Shown here piece by piece: positions 41,920 through 50,307 of a stretch of 64,000 nt of DNA. The stretch is from Chthonomonas sp. UBA2362 (lineage in GTDB: Bacteria > Armatimonadota > Fimbriimonadia > Fimbriimonadales > Fimbriimonadaceae): the NCBI GenBank assembly GCA_002344135.1, contig DDTO01000004.1, positions 110,473-174,472 of the forward strand, written 5' to 3'. Made by a program: the position numbers and the translations under genes. The notes beneath the pieces are model-generated. The model was given only the letters and a program-made list of their open reading frames with translations. It did not search any database and had not been told where the DNA came from. Numbering within the stretch: the stretch's first letter is position 1; each line of letters starts with the position of its first letter.

Positions 41920-44136
41920 TCAGCGGAAGCGCTTGAGGCGAAGGGAGTTCAAGACGACCGAAATGCTGCTGAACGCCATGGCGGCAGCGGCGAACATCGG
42001 CGTGAGGAGACCGACTGCAGCGAGCGGGATCATCACGACGTTGTAGACGAACGCCCAGAAGAGATTCCAGCGGATAGTCGAAAGGGTCGAGCGTGCCAGC
42101 CGAATCGCCGTCGGAACCCCCCTGAGATCGGCGCGGAGAAGAGTGACGCCAGCAGTCTCCATGGCGACGTCTGTCCCGTGGCCCATCGCGATTCCGAGGT
42201 CGGCTTGGGCGAGGGCGGGCGCGTCGTTGATGCCGTCGCCGACCATGGCGACCGGGCCATGCTCTTGATACTCCTGCACGAATGCGGCCTTATCGGCGGG
42301 CAAGACTCCGGCTTCGATGCGCTCGATCCCGACGGCCTGCCCGACTGCAAGGGCGGCCTCGCGGTTATCCCCGGTCACTATTACCGGCTCGACTCCGAGG
42401 GATCGGAGTTCGGAAACCGCCTCGCGACTGTGCTTGGCAATCACATCGGATACCGCGAACACCGCGGCGTCGGGTCCGGAGGATGCCACGAACACAGTCT
42501 TGCCCTCTGCTTGAAGCCGAGTCACCGCATCGCGAATATGCTGATCGAGCGTCCCACCTTCCTCGACCCACGAAAGGCGGCCGATTCGGCCCCAGCGGTC
42601 TCCAACGCGTCCCACAACACCTTGTCCGCGAACTGCCTCGAAGGCCACTGGTTCGGTCGGCTGGAAGCCGGACTCCAGCGACGCTAAGACAACCGCCCTC
42701 GCGACGGGGTGTTCGCTTCGCGATTCGAGAGAGGCCGCAAACGCAAGTGCCTCCGCCTCGGTCCAGGACCCGAAGGCTTCGTGATCGGTGAGTCGAGGCT
42801 TGCCCTCGGTGAGAGTTCCCGTCTTGTCGAGCAGAATCGTCTTGACCGAACCCGCCCGTTCCAGGGCACCCCCGTCCTTGACGAGAATCCCGAGTTCGGC
42901 GCCTCGGCCTGTGCCGACCATGAGCGCCGTCGGCGTGGCGAGGCCGAGCGCGCAAGGACAGGCGATAACCAGGATCGCCACCGCGGCCATGACGCCGACT
43001 TCGATCGGGCGCCCCAGCGCGAGGTAGGTCACCAACGCACCTACCGCAATCGCGATGACGATCGGAACGAACACCGCCGACACGCGATCGGCTAGGCCCT
43101 GCATGGGAGCCTTAGAACCTTGAGCATGGCGGATCATGTTCGCGATCGCCGCCAGCTTGGTGTCGGCTCCCACTCGCTCGGCGCGGAAGACGAAGGTACC
43201 CCGGTCGTTGACGGTGCCCCCGGTCACCGCGTCGCCCGCTCGTTTGGCGACCGGCATGGGCTCGCCGGTGATCATCGACTCGTCCACATAGGACTCGCCC
43301 TCGACGACGATCCCGTCCACGCCGACCCGCTCGCCGGGGCGAACCCGAACGAGATCGCCGACATGGACCTCGTCGATCGGGACCTCCACGTCCGCCCCGT
43401 TGCGAACGACCGTCGCGATCTTCGGCGCGAGATCCATCAGCTTGCGGATGGCATCCGACATATGGCTTTTCGCCCGAGCCTCGAGATAGCGGCCGAGCAG
43501 GATGAGCGTTACGATGACCGCGCCGCTCTCGAAGTAGACGTGCTCGCTCTGGAGATGCGCGTTCCCGGAGTATGCGATCAAGGCGTAGGTCGAATAGGAC
43601 CAAGCCGCGCACGTCCCCAGCGCGACGAGGGTGTCCATCGTTGCGGAGCCATGACGAGCGGCACGGGCAGCGATCGCGAAGAACCCTCGGCCACACCAGA
43701 ACGTTGCCGGCGTCGCTAGGGCGAACAAGAGCCAGTTGACCCAGGCCTCCCGGTGGTGCGAGGCCATCGAAATCGCGACGAGCGGAATAGTGAGAATCGC
43801 CGACAGCCAGAGGTTGCGTCGCATGGCCGCCAATTCGGATTCCGACTCCATCCGCAGGTGCTCGGCGTGCTCGCTCGCCGAGTGAGTCGAATGGTCGACA
43901 GGGGTCTTGCTGGCGGAGTACCCCGCGTTCTCGACCGCTTTGACGAGGGTCTCCACGTCCGTTCCGCGGGCATGGCGCACCGAAGCCTGGTGGGTCGCGA
44001 AGTTGACGTTGGCTTCCTCGACGCCCTCCTGCCGACCGAGGGCTTTCTCTACGCGTCGCACGCAGGACGCGCAGGTCATCCCCTTGATGTCGAGCTGCGT
44101 TTCTTCTAGATCATGGTCGCCGGTGTGTAGGCTCAC
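41920..44136 (-). CDS. copA: Copper-transporting P1B-type ATPase
   Basis: Exports Cu(I) across the cell membrane. One heavy-metal domain (GMTCASC at 20-26) is followed by a His-rich linker, eight membrane helices, the CPC motif in IVIACPCALG, DKTGT phosphorylation site, TGDN and GDGINDAPAL. The C-terminal helix MAFSSISVVLN carries the MxxSS Cu(I) motif. The 738-aa length is normal. The GTG start overlaps the copZ stop (GTGA), so the pair is translationally coupled. It lies next to two other metal-binding proteins. Confidence 0.95.
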   Translation of the reverse strand: MSLHTGDHDLEETQLDIKGMTCASCVRRVEKALGRQEGVEEANVNFATHQASVRHARGTDVETLVKAVENAGYSASKTPVDHSTHSASEHAEHLRMESESELAAMRRNLWLSAILTIPLVAISMASHHREAWVNWLLFALATPATFWCGRGFFAIAARAARHGSATMDTLVALGTCAAWSYSTYALIAYSGNAHLQSEHVYFESGAVIVTLILLGRYLEARAKSHMSDAIRKLMDLAPKIATVVRNGADVEVPIDEVHVGDLVRVRPGERVGVDGIVVEGESYVDESMITGEPMPVAKRAGDAVTGGTVNDRGTFVFRAERVGADTKLAAIANMIRHAQGSKAPMQGLADRVSAVFVPIVIAIAVGALVTYLALGRPIEVGVMAAVAILVIACPCALGLATPTALMVGTGRGAELGILVKDGGALERAGSVKTILLDKTGTLTEGKPRLTDHEAFGSWTEAEALAFAASLESRSEHPVARAVVLASLESGFQPTEPVAFEAVRGQGVVGRVGDRWGRIGRLSWVEEGGTLDQHIRDAVTRLQAEGKTVFVASSGPDAAVFAVSDVIAKHSREAVSELRSLGVEPVIVTGDNREAALAVGQAVGIERIEAGVLPADKAAFVQEYQEHGPVAMVGDGINDAPALAQADLGIAMGHGTDVAMETAGVTLLRADLRGVPTAIRLARSTLSTIRWNLFWAFVYNVVMIPLAAVGLLTPMFAAAAMAFSSISVVLNSLRLKRFR

Positions 44137-44336
44137 GGCACGAGCTCGGCGGCGTAGCCCTCTTCCTCGACGGCCGCTACCAGGTCCTGAGGGTCGGGGG
44201 TTCCTTCGACGACTGCCCGACCCGCATCCAGTTCGACGAGCGCGCGCTCGACTCCGGGAACGGATTCGAGGGCCTGCCTAACATGGCGGACACAGTTCTC
44301 GCAGGTCATGCCTTCGATTCGTAGAGTGATTGGCAT
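44133..44336 (-). CDS. copZ: CopZ-like copper chaperone
   Basis: A 67-aa heavy-metal-associated domain: GMTCENCVRHVRQAL has the CxxC at 12-15, then VELDAGRAVVEG and EEEGYAAEL complete the ferredoxin-like fold. It likely delivers Cu(I) to CopA, whose gene overlaps its stop. ATG 44336 gives the exact domain; a longer frame runs into tRNA-Ala and is spurious. Confidence 0.93.
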   Translation of the reverse strand: MPITLRIEGMTCENCVRHVRQALESVPGVERALVELDAGRAVVEGTPDPQDLVAAVEEEGYAAELVP

Positions 44337-44346
44337 GGGCTCTCGT

Positions 44347-44422
44347 TGGTGGAGATGATGGGATTCGAACCCACGACCTCTGCAGTGCGATTGCAGCGCT
44401 CTCCCAACTGAGCTACATCCCC
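44347..44422 (-). tRNA. tRNA-Ala (CGC)
   Basis: A 76-nt tRNA. The acceptor begins GGGGATG. The anticodon stem CTGCA/TGCAG holds loop ATCGCAC, giving anticodon CGC (reads GCG). The T-loop GGTTCGAATCC is present and CCA is encoded. A minus-strand TATACT at 44440-44435 is a likely -10 box. Confidence 0.95.
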
Positions 44423-44434
44423 ACGGGAGTGGGC

Positions 44435-44440
44435 AGTATA
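44435..44440 (-). promoter_or_regulatory. -10 box TATACT of tRNA-Ala
   Basis: Minus-strand TATACT ends 12 bases before the tRNA 5' end. No clear -35 is present. Confidence 0.5.
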
Positions 44441-44472
44441 CCGCTCCACTCCCGCAATGCTCCCGGGACAGG

Positions 44473-46662
44473 CTAGCTCGTGTAGCCGATGATCTCGTTG
44501 ATCGCGCTCTGGGTCTCGACCAGGTTATAGAACACGCCCTTCTTCTCCATGAGTTCGGCATGTGTTCCGATCTCGACGATTTCGCCTTTGTCTAGCACCA
44601 CCAGCCGGGAGGCGTTGCGGAGTGTGCTGAGCCGGTGGGCGATCGCGAAGGTCGTGCGGCCCTCGATGAGGCGGCCGATCGCTTCCTGAATCTGCCGCTC
44701 CGTCTCGACGTCGACGCTGGAAGTCGCTTCGTCGAGGATGAGGATGCGCGGGTTATGCAGGATCGCTCGCGCGATGCTCACCCGTTGGCGCTCGCCTCCG
44801 GATAGCTTCGAGCCCTTCTCCCCGACCATCGTATCGTAGCCGTCGGGCTTGCCCAGGATGAAGTTATGGGCATTGGCAGCGCGCGCGGCTTCGATGACCT
44901 CTTCGAAGGTCGCGTCGGGCTTGCCGTAGGCGATGTTGTCCGCGATCGAGCCGTTAAACAGGAATGGCTCCTGAAGGACGATGCCGATCTGGGCACGGAG
45001 GTCCTGCAGCGAAAGGTCTCGATAGTCCACTCCGTCGATTCGGATTGAGCCTGCGTCGGGTTCGTAGAACCGGCAGACCAAATTGATGGTCGTGGACTTG
45101 CCAGCGCCGGACTTGCCCACGAGGCCGATCATCTCGCCGGGCTTGGCGGTGAAGGTGAGTCCCTTGAGAACAGGGTTCGACTTGTCGTAGCCGAATCGCA
45201 CGGCGTCGAATTGGACTTCGCCGACGATGTCGACCTTCTTGTCGGCATCGCCGTACTGCTCGGGCTCCATGTCGATGATCTCGAAAATCCGATCGGCGCC
45301 GGCCATTGCCCGGCTGAACCAGTTGTTCACGGCGGCGAACCACTGGAGCGGGCCGTACACGAGTCCCAACAGGGCGAACACTCGATAGAACTCGCCGAGT
45401 GTCATCTTGCCCTCGTAGACCATGAATCCTCCCACGCCCCAGCAGATGACCGAGGCGAGGGCGGTGAAGAACATCATGGCACCGAAGATCGTGAACCACC
45501 GAGTATCGGCTGCGACTCCACTGTCGCGAAGCTCGTGATTGCGCTTGGTGAACTTCCCGTATTCCAGGTCTTCCTTGGCGAAGGCCTTCACGACGCGAAT
45601 GCCGTTGAGCGACTCGTTCAGGTGCATGTGGAATCGAGCCCATTTCTGACCGACACGGTAGAACATCTGTGCCATCGGTCTCCAGAAGCGGATCCCGATC
45701 AGGACGATGATCGGAATCGGGGCCAAGATGAAGCTGGCGAGCACCGGGCTGGTCCAGAACAAGAAGGCGCTGACACCGATCAGCATCAGCCCGTTGAGCA
45801 AGAAGTACGGGACCCCCTCGACGAGGAAGCCCCAAACGCGGTCGGTATCGCTCGTGACTCGACTGGTGATGGCCCCGACCTGCTTCTTGTCGAAGTAGGT
45901 CAGCTGCAGGAACTCGATCGCCCGGTAAACGGCCGAGCGAAGATCGCCGGCGACGTGGCCGCCCAGGTAGGCCACCATTCGGTCGCGAACGATGTTCACC
46001 GCCGAGGCTACTACGAGCACCGAGACCCACACGCCGATCAACTGCCAAAGCAAGGGCAAGTCTCGCGCCTTGCCGAGCACTTCGTCGATGATGCGGCCCT
46101 GAATGAAAGGCGGCGCGAGGTTGAGGGCCGTCGTGAGCAGGGACAGAAGCGTCAGCAGGATAGCCTGCTTCCGGTAGGGAAGCATAAACCGGCTGATCCG
46201 AAGGAGCGTTCGACCCCGATTGACGCACGCCGGGCATACGCCATCGCGCTCGGGCAGAAGCCGGCCGCACCGATCACACCGAAGCTTCTGAAGCTTGAGG
46301 TTGATGCTGAGGGTCTCGCCCTTGGCGAGTTGTTCGATCCCGCGGGCGGCCTCACTGAATTTCGCCGCCACCGTGAGGGAGTAAGAAACGATGGGAAGGA
46401 TTCGGCCGTCCTTGGTGATGACCTCGAGGGCGCCGCCTCCGACGAGTTGGTCGTTGCGAGCAGTGATGATGTCCTCGATCGGTACCTGAATCGACGGCAC
46501 GCCATCGGTTTCGATGACGCTCACCATGGATGAAGTGACCTCGAGCACACGATGCCCGTAGTTGCCGCTTTCGCCGATGTCGGCTTCTAAGCGGATCAGA
46601 ACATCGCCGTGATTTTCGATTGCGGATTCGGCCCGAGTCGCGTCGGGCGCAAGCTGAGACAT
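44473..46662 (-). CDS. ABC exporter (membrane plus ATPase) with N-terminal PH-like and zinc-ribbon extension
   Basis: A 729-aa half-transporter that should dimerise. Residues 15-115 resemble a bacterial PH-like beta domain. C129, C132, C143 and C146 form a zinc ribbon (CDRCGRLLPERDGVCPAC). Then come six membrane helices and the ATPase: Walker A GLVGKSGAGKST, signature LSGGERQRVS, Walker B ILILDEATSS. The core belongs to the MsbA/multidrug exporter group. A 150-residue soluble N-terminus with zinc ribbon is not normal for that group. ATG 46662 has GGAGGT upstream; a longer TTG start is poor. The substrate is unknown. Confidence 0.9.
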   Translation of the reverse strand: MSQLAPDATRAESAIENHGDVLIRLEADIGESGNYGHRVLEVTSSMVSVIETDGVPSIQVPIEDIITARNDQLVGGGALEVITKDGRILPIVSYSLTVAAKFSEAARGIEQLAKGETLSINLKLQKLRCDRCGRLLPERDGVCPACVNRGRTLLRISRFMLPYRKQAILLTLLSLLTTALNLAPPFIQGRIIDEVLGKARDLPLLWQLIGVWVSVLVVASAVNIVRDRMVAYLGGHVAGDLRSAVYRAIEFLQLTYFDKKQVGAITSRVTSDTDRVWGFLVEGVPYFLLNGLMLIGVSAFLFWTSPVLASFILAPIPIIVLIGIRFWRPMAQMFYRVGQKWARFHMHLNESLNGIRVVKAFAKEDLEYGKFTKRNHELRDSGVAADTRWFTIFGAMMFFTALASVICWGVGGFMVYEGKMTLGEFYRVFALLGLVYGPLQWFAAVNNWFSRAMAGADRIFEIIDMEPEQYGDADKKVDIVGEVQFDAVRFGYDKSNPVLKGLTFTAKPGEMIGLVGKSGAGKSTTINLVCRFYEPDAGSIRIDGVDYRDLSLQDLRAQIGIVLQEPFLFNGSIADNIAYGKPDATFEEVIEAARAANAHNFILGKPDGYDTMVGEKGSKLSGGERQRVSIARAILHNPRILILDEATSSVDVETERQIQEAIGRLIEGRTTFAIAHRLSTLRNASRLVVLDKGEIVEIGTHAELMEKKGVFYNLVETQSAINEIIGYTS

Positions 46663-46895
46663 GGTACGGGTGACCTCCGGGGTCGTTGGTGCGCCTTCGG
46701 GCGCGGTCGGCAAAGCGTGAAGCGGTCGAACGGGGGCCGTTCGGCGAAGCAGCCTTAGGAGGCGGCGAAGGGGTCAGCGCTTCTTTAGCATGTGGACGAC
46801 CTCGGTCTCGACGAGGTCTGAGCAGGATACCGAACCGCTCGCGCGCGCTGTCAAGCGGTCCCGGGACCGCTATAGAAAGCCGGCATTCGTACATG

Positions 46896-46925
46896 GAAAG
46901 GCCCCATCCCAGGGGATGGGGCCTT
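46896..46925 (-). terminator. Terminator after the first dockerin paralogue
   Basis: An 11 to 13-bp stem (AAGGCCCCATCCC with its complement, 46898-46910 and 46913-46925) directly downstream of the 46947 stop on the minus strand, with a short T run (CTTTCC). Confidence 0.7.
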
Positions 46926-46946
46926 CGATCGGAATAGGCTGGAGAC

Positions 46947-48395
46947 TTAGTCGTCGCCGAGCATTCCGAAGTTCTGGGACATGATGGCAAAGTCGCCGAT
47001 GTCGACGCAGGTGTCGCCCGTGCAGTCGGCTCGGTCGTCGTAGCCCGGGTCGGGGAAGCACGTGTTGAACGAGAAGGAGATCAGCGCGTAGTCGCCGATC
47101 GTGATTTCGTTGTCGTCGTCACAGTCGCCGCCGAAGAGGCTGAAGTTCAGCCCGGAGATGCCGCTGCCGGTAATCGTCTGGTTGCCCATATTCTTCCGGA
47201 GTGACTTGGCGTGCTTTGCAGCGATGTCGTAATTGCCCGGGGTGATGGCGCCCGGCAGGTTGAACGAGTAGGCGCCGTTGAGGCCAAGCGTGACCATCTC
47301 GGTGTGGATCGGCGTGGTGCTGCCGACGTTGCGGATCTCGACAACGACCTGCTGGCCGACCTCGGTACCGGCATCGCGACCCTCGAGCGTGATATTGCCG
47401 GAAACGACAGCGCCACCGGGGATGTTCGTGCGCAAGTTAACGACGACGTCGCCAACGTGGGCCGAGGTTGTGGTGGCGATGAACGGCGAACCGAGCGTCA
47501 AGGGGAAGCCACCCACTGCGAGGTAATACACACCTTGGTCGAGGTTTCCGTCGCGACCGTCGAACGGCTCGCAACCGTAGCCGAGATCGCCGCGATTGCC
47601 GGCATCAGGGCCAAAGGTCAGCTGGCTCGGTCCGAAAGGCGGCGTCCAAGAGTTATTGGCGCCGTCGTCATCGTCGAAGGCGATCAGGTTGCCGTACAGG
47701 TCGAACAGGGCGATGTAAGTGTCGTTATCGTAGGTACCGCCGAGGAAGGTGGTGGTGCCGATCGTGTCCATGTCGAAGAATCGGCCTGCTAGGGTGTTGT
47801 TGCCCAGTTCGATTCGATACCACCAGACGTCGCCACCGACGTGGAAGTCGGTTCGCGAGAGACCGGGGGCGCCTACGACGCCGAGATCGATCGCACCTGC
47901 GGGAGGAGGCGGCGGAGCCGGCACTTCGTCGGTCAGGTAGAACGTGATGTCGAGGCTGCAGTCGGGCATCCCGTTGCCGCCGTCGTCGTACGTGTTGATG
48001 TAGTAGTACGACCAGGTGCCACCACCGAACGGGGCAGGCGTGTTCAGCCCGAGGTTAAACTCGCCGGCCACGAACGCCGGGCTCGTGTACGAAAGCTGGG
48101 TGCTGAGTTGGACGTCCTTGTAGCGTCCGTCCGGCATCTGCACCCGGATTCGACTTTCGCTGAGCCAGTCGCCCGGATCAATGTTGTTGACCGTCCCCTC
48201 GAAGCGAATCTTGCCGAGGTTGTAGCCGCCGACGGTAAACACGTTGGTTTGTAGGCTCCCGGACGGGAAGTTCGTCGTCTGGACCGGCTGCCAGCCGTTG
48301 AAGGTGACGGAATCCTTATCTACGGCGAACGAGGCGCCGGCGACTCCTAGAACGAGGGCAGCGAGCGTGGCCCTCAAGCAATGTCTGTGAAACAA
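46947..48395 (-). CDS. Secreted multi-domain protein with dockerin-like tail (paralogue 1)
   Basis: An exported protein of 482 aa. Domains: signal peptide, P-like beta domain (VFTVGGYNLGKIRFEG), prepeptidase-like domain (WWYRIELGN to YYLAVGG), an Ig/CnaB-like domain (GNITLEGRDAGTEVGQQVVV), and a dockerin-like Ca-loop pair (CDDDNEITIGDYALI, CTGDTCVDIGDFAIM). Four extra cysteines in the tail may form disulfides. I chose TTG 48395 because GGAGGA lies seven bases upstream and a good signal peptide follows; ATG 48410 overlaps that site. It is nearly identical in its C-terminal 160 residues to the next gene. Confidence 0.82.
   Translation of the reverse strand: MFHRHCLRATLAALVLGVAGASFAVDKDSVTFNGWQPVQTTNFPSGSLQTNVFTVGGYNLGKIRFEGTVNNIDPGDWLSESRIRVQMPDGRYKDVQLSTQLSYTSPAFVAGEFNLGLNTPAPFGGGTWSYYYINTYDDGGNGMPDCSLDITFYLTDEVPAPPPPPAGAIDLGVVGAPGLSRTDFHVGGDVWWYRIELGNNTLAGRFFDMDTIGTTTFLGGTYDNDTYIALFDLYGNLIAFDDDDGANNSWTPPFGPSQLTFGPDAGNRGDLGYGCEPFDGRDGNLDQGVYYLAVGGFPLTLGSPFIATTTSAHVGDVVVNLRTNIPGGAVVSGNITLEGRDAGTEVGQQVVVEIRNVGSTTPIHTEMVTLGLNGAYSFNLPGAITPGNYDIAAKHAKSLRKNMGNQTITGSGISGLNFSLFGGDCDDDNEITIGDYALISFSFNTCFPDPGYDDRADCTGDTCVDIGDFAIMSQNFGMLGDD
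46950..47418 (-). repeat. Direct repeat with 48580-49048 (copy 1)
   Basis: About 470 bases that match the 3' part of the neighbouring paralogue at a constant offset of 1630 bases, roughly nine bases in ten by eye, with no gaps. The 5' halves of the genes are much less alike, so the 3' part was duplicated recently or has been homogenised. Confidence 0.85.
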
Positions 48396-48516
48396 AGTAG
48401 GTTCCTCCATATCAAGAAGTAATCGAAAAGCACCGCCCATGATCGGGCGGCGCGATACTCTCCCGATCTCACCCTCAATGATAGCATAACGAGGCTCCAA
48501 ATCATGGCAACTGCGA

Positions 48517-48554
48517 AGCAAAAGAAGGCGGCCCGGGCCTAATGCCGGGCCGCC
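48517..48554 (-). terminator. Terminator after the second dockerin paralogue
   Basis: A perfect 10-bp GC stem (48527-48536 with 48545-48554), loop of eight, then on the minus strand TTCTTTTG. It lies 22 bases after the 48577 stop. Confidence 0.85.
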
Positions 48555-48576
48555 AAACTAGACTTTTATCACGAAC

Positions 48577-50010
48577 CTAGTCGTCGCCGAGCATCCCGAA
48601 GTTCTGGGACATGACGGCGAAGTCTCCGATGTCGACGCAGGTGTCGCCCGTGCAGTCGGCTCGATCGTCATAGCCCGCGTCGGGGAAGCACGTATTGAAC
48701 GCCGTAGAGATCAGGGCGTAGTCGCCGATCGTGATCTCGTTGTCGTCGTCACAGTCGCCGCCGACGAGGCTGAAGTTCAGCCCAGAGATGCCGCTGCCGG
48801 TGATCGTCTGGTTGCCCATATTCTTCCGGAGTGACTTGCTGTGCTTTGCCGCGATGTCGTAGTTCCCTGGTGTAACCGAACCAGGCAGGTTGAATGAGTA
48901 GGCGCCGTTGAGACCAAGCGTGACCATCTCGGTGTGAATCGGCGTAGTGCTGCCGACGTTTCGGATCTCGATGACGACCTGCTGGCCGACCTCGGTGCCG
49001 GCATCTCGACCCTCGAGCGTGACATTGCCCGAGACGAGCGCGGAGCCACTGAGGTTCGTGCGGAAGTTCAACACGACTGGTCCGGAGCGCGTGGAGGTAG
49101 TGGTGACGGCAAAATCGTCAGAAAAGACAGCGTTGAAGCCACTGACCGCTACATAGTAAACGCCAGACGACAGGCTGCCATCGCGACCGTTGCGTGTGAC
49201 ACTCGTGCCGATGAGCGGACGTGTACCGGCGTCGGGACCGAAGGACAACTGACTCAGAAGCGAGGATCCGTCGTCATCGTCGGTCGCGATGAGGCCACCC
49301 CACTGATCGTACACGGCGATCTCGGTGTCGTTACCGGTGAGGAACGCCGTGGTGTCCTCTGTGTCGATGTCGAGGTACTTCGTACCGGCGACCGCTTCCT
49401 GAATCTGGATGCGATACCACCTGATGTCACCCGCATTGTGGTTATCGGTATGTGTGAGCGCTGGCGTGGGGTCGGTTTCTCCGCCAGTGGCGATGACGCC
49501 CAAGTTGGTCGAGGCCGGAGGAGTCGGGGGAGCCTCGTCGCTGAGCGTGAAAGTGATGGTGCACTTAGCGTCCGGTACTCCACCGGCAGGGGAGTCGTCA
49601 AGGGTGTTGATGTAACGGAACTCCCAGGTGCCGCCTCCAAAGGGCGCCGCGGCGCCAACGGCTAAAAAGAAGCCGCCATTGATCGCAAGGACGCCCGTAT
49701 AGCTGGTCGTATTCGACAGCTGAACGTTTTTGAATCGTCCGTCCGGATACATAACCTGGATTCGATTCTCGGTACCGAAGTCAGCAGTGGTACCGTTGAT
49801 CTCCTCCAAGGTCCCGCTAAACTTGATTCGGCCCAGGTTGTACCCACCCACGGTGAAGACGTGGGTATTCAGGGTTCCCAAAGAATAGTCGGTCGTCTGA
49901 ACAGGCTCGATATCGACGAAAGTAACGGCATCGTAGTCGATGGCCCAGGCTGTGCCGACGGTCGCGGCAATTGCGGTCGCCGCTAAGCAGCGCGCCAGAT
50001 TTCTAATCAT
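48577..50010 (-). CDS. Secreted multi-domain protein with dockerin-like tail (paralogue 2)
   Basis: A 477-aa exported protein with the same domain order as its neighbour: signal peptide, P-like domain (VFTVGGYNLGRIKFSG), prepeptidase-like domain (WYRIQIQEA to YYVAVSG), Ig/CnaB-like domain and dockerin-like tail (CDDDNEITIGDYALI, CTGDTCVDIGDFAVM). GGAGGAGA lies five bases before ATG 50010, a strong ribosome-binding site. The two genes are separated by a terminator, so each is transcribed alone. The same architecture, plus a peptidase, is seen in the 38185 gene. Confidence 0.85.
   Translation of the reverse strand: MIRNLARCLAATAIAATVGTAWAIDYDAVTFVDIEPVQTTDYSLGTLNTHVFTVGGYNLGRIKFSGTLEEINGTTADFGTENRIQVMYPDGRFKNVQLSNTTSYTGVLAINGGFFLAVGAAAPFGGGTWEFRYINTLDDSPAGGVPDAKCTITFTLSDEAPPTPPASTNLGVIATGGETDPTPALTHTDNHNAGDIRWYRIQIQEAVAGTKYLDIDTEDTTAFLTGNDTEIAVYDQWGGLIATDDDDGSSLLSQLSFGPDAGTRPLIGTSVTRNGRDGSLSSGVYYVAVSGFNAVFSDDFAVTTTSTRSGPVVLNFRTNLSGSALVSGNVTLEGRDAGTEVGQQVVIEIRNVGSTTPIHTEMVTLGLNGAYSFNLPGSVTPGNYDIAAKHSKSLRKNMGNQTITGSGISGLNFSLVGGDCDDDNEITIGDYALISTAFNTCFPDAGYDDRADCTGDTCVDIGDFAVMSQNFGMLGDD
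48580..49048 (-). repeat. Direct repeat with 46950-47418 (copy 2)
   Basis: The second copy of the 3' coding duplication; see copy 1. It starts at the shared stop region and fades in the Ig-like domain. Confidence 0.85.
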
Positions 50011-50122
50011 TGTTCTCCTCCATCTGCCACCACGGTTGGTCGAGGCAGCATCAAAAATACTTTGGGTCTCAATTTTATCAGATTGCGTCGTTCGCTGTGC
50101 CCGCAATTCCGCTCGCCAACAT

Positions 50123-50148
50123 GAAAAGCCCCGGCAAGTGCCGGGGCT
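50123..50148 (-). terminator. Rho-independent terminator downstream of a 13-codon ORF
   Basis: A 9-bp GC stem (50127-50135 with 50140-50148), loop AAGT, and on the minus strand TTTTC. It ends the greA/lipoprotein transcript or a short RNA. Confidence 0.75.
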
Positions 50149-50156
50149 CGGATATT

Positions 50157-50226
50157 CCAGGGAGGTGCGGATTCATCGCAGACCCCCCGTTAGGTCATGG
50201 GTCGCTAAAACCCACGACCTCCCTGG
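50157..50226 (-). ncRNA. Candidate structured RNA element
   Basis: On the minus strand the ends of this segment pair perfectly (CCAGGGAGGT with ACCTCCCTGG). Inside, GGTCGTGGGT pairs with ACCCATGACC using one G-U. The two helices share GGT, so they are mutually exclusive. The outer arm could instead cover the purine-rich GGAGGT at 50259-50264. I do not recognise a known riboswitch. Transcription is assumed, not shown. Confidence 0.4.
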
Positions 50227-50246
50227 TGCTTACGTTCGTGAATCAT
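50205..50246 (-). CDS. Candidate 13-codon ORF (leader-peptide-like)
   Basis: ATG 50246 to TAG 50205 codes MIHERKHQGGRGF. AGGAGGTGG lies 9-12 bases upstream, strong in sequence but rather distant. The end of the ORF is part of the paired region at 50157-50226, and a terminator follows. The layout resembles a translated leader with attenuation, but the next gene downstream is the dockerin paralogue, with its own promoter likely. No biosynthetic codon bias is obvious. Confidence 0.35.
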   Translation of the reverse strand: MIHERKHQGGRGF

Positions 50247-50307
50247 TATCTTGCACCACCTCCTCTGCTGAGAATTGGACGCTGCGAGCAACGCCCAACT
50301 ACAAAGA

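Noticed and set aside
44425..44453. 8-bp hairpin between the ABC exporter and tRNA-Ala
   Set aside because: The loop is 13 bases, there is no T-run and the stem overlaps the tRNA promoter; not convincing as a terminator.
44954..46533. Two 440-codon frames across the ABC exporter
   Set aside because: Both are shadows of the exporter, with composition-driven sequence and no domains.
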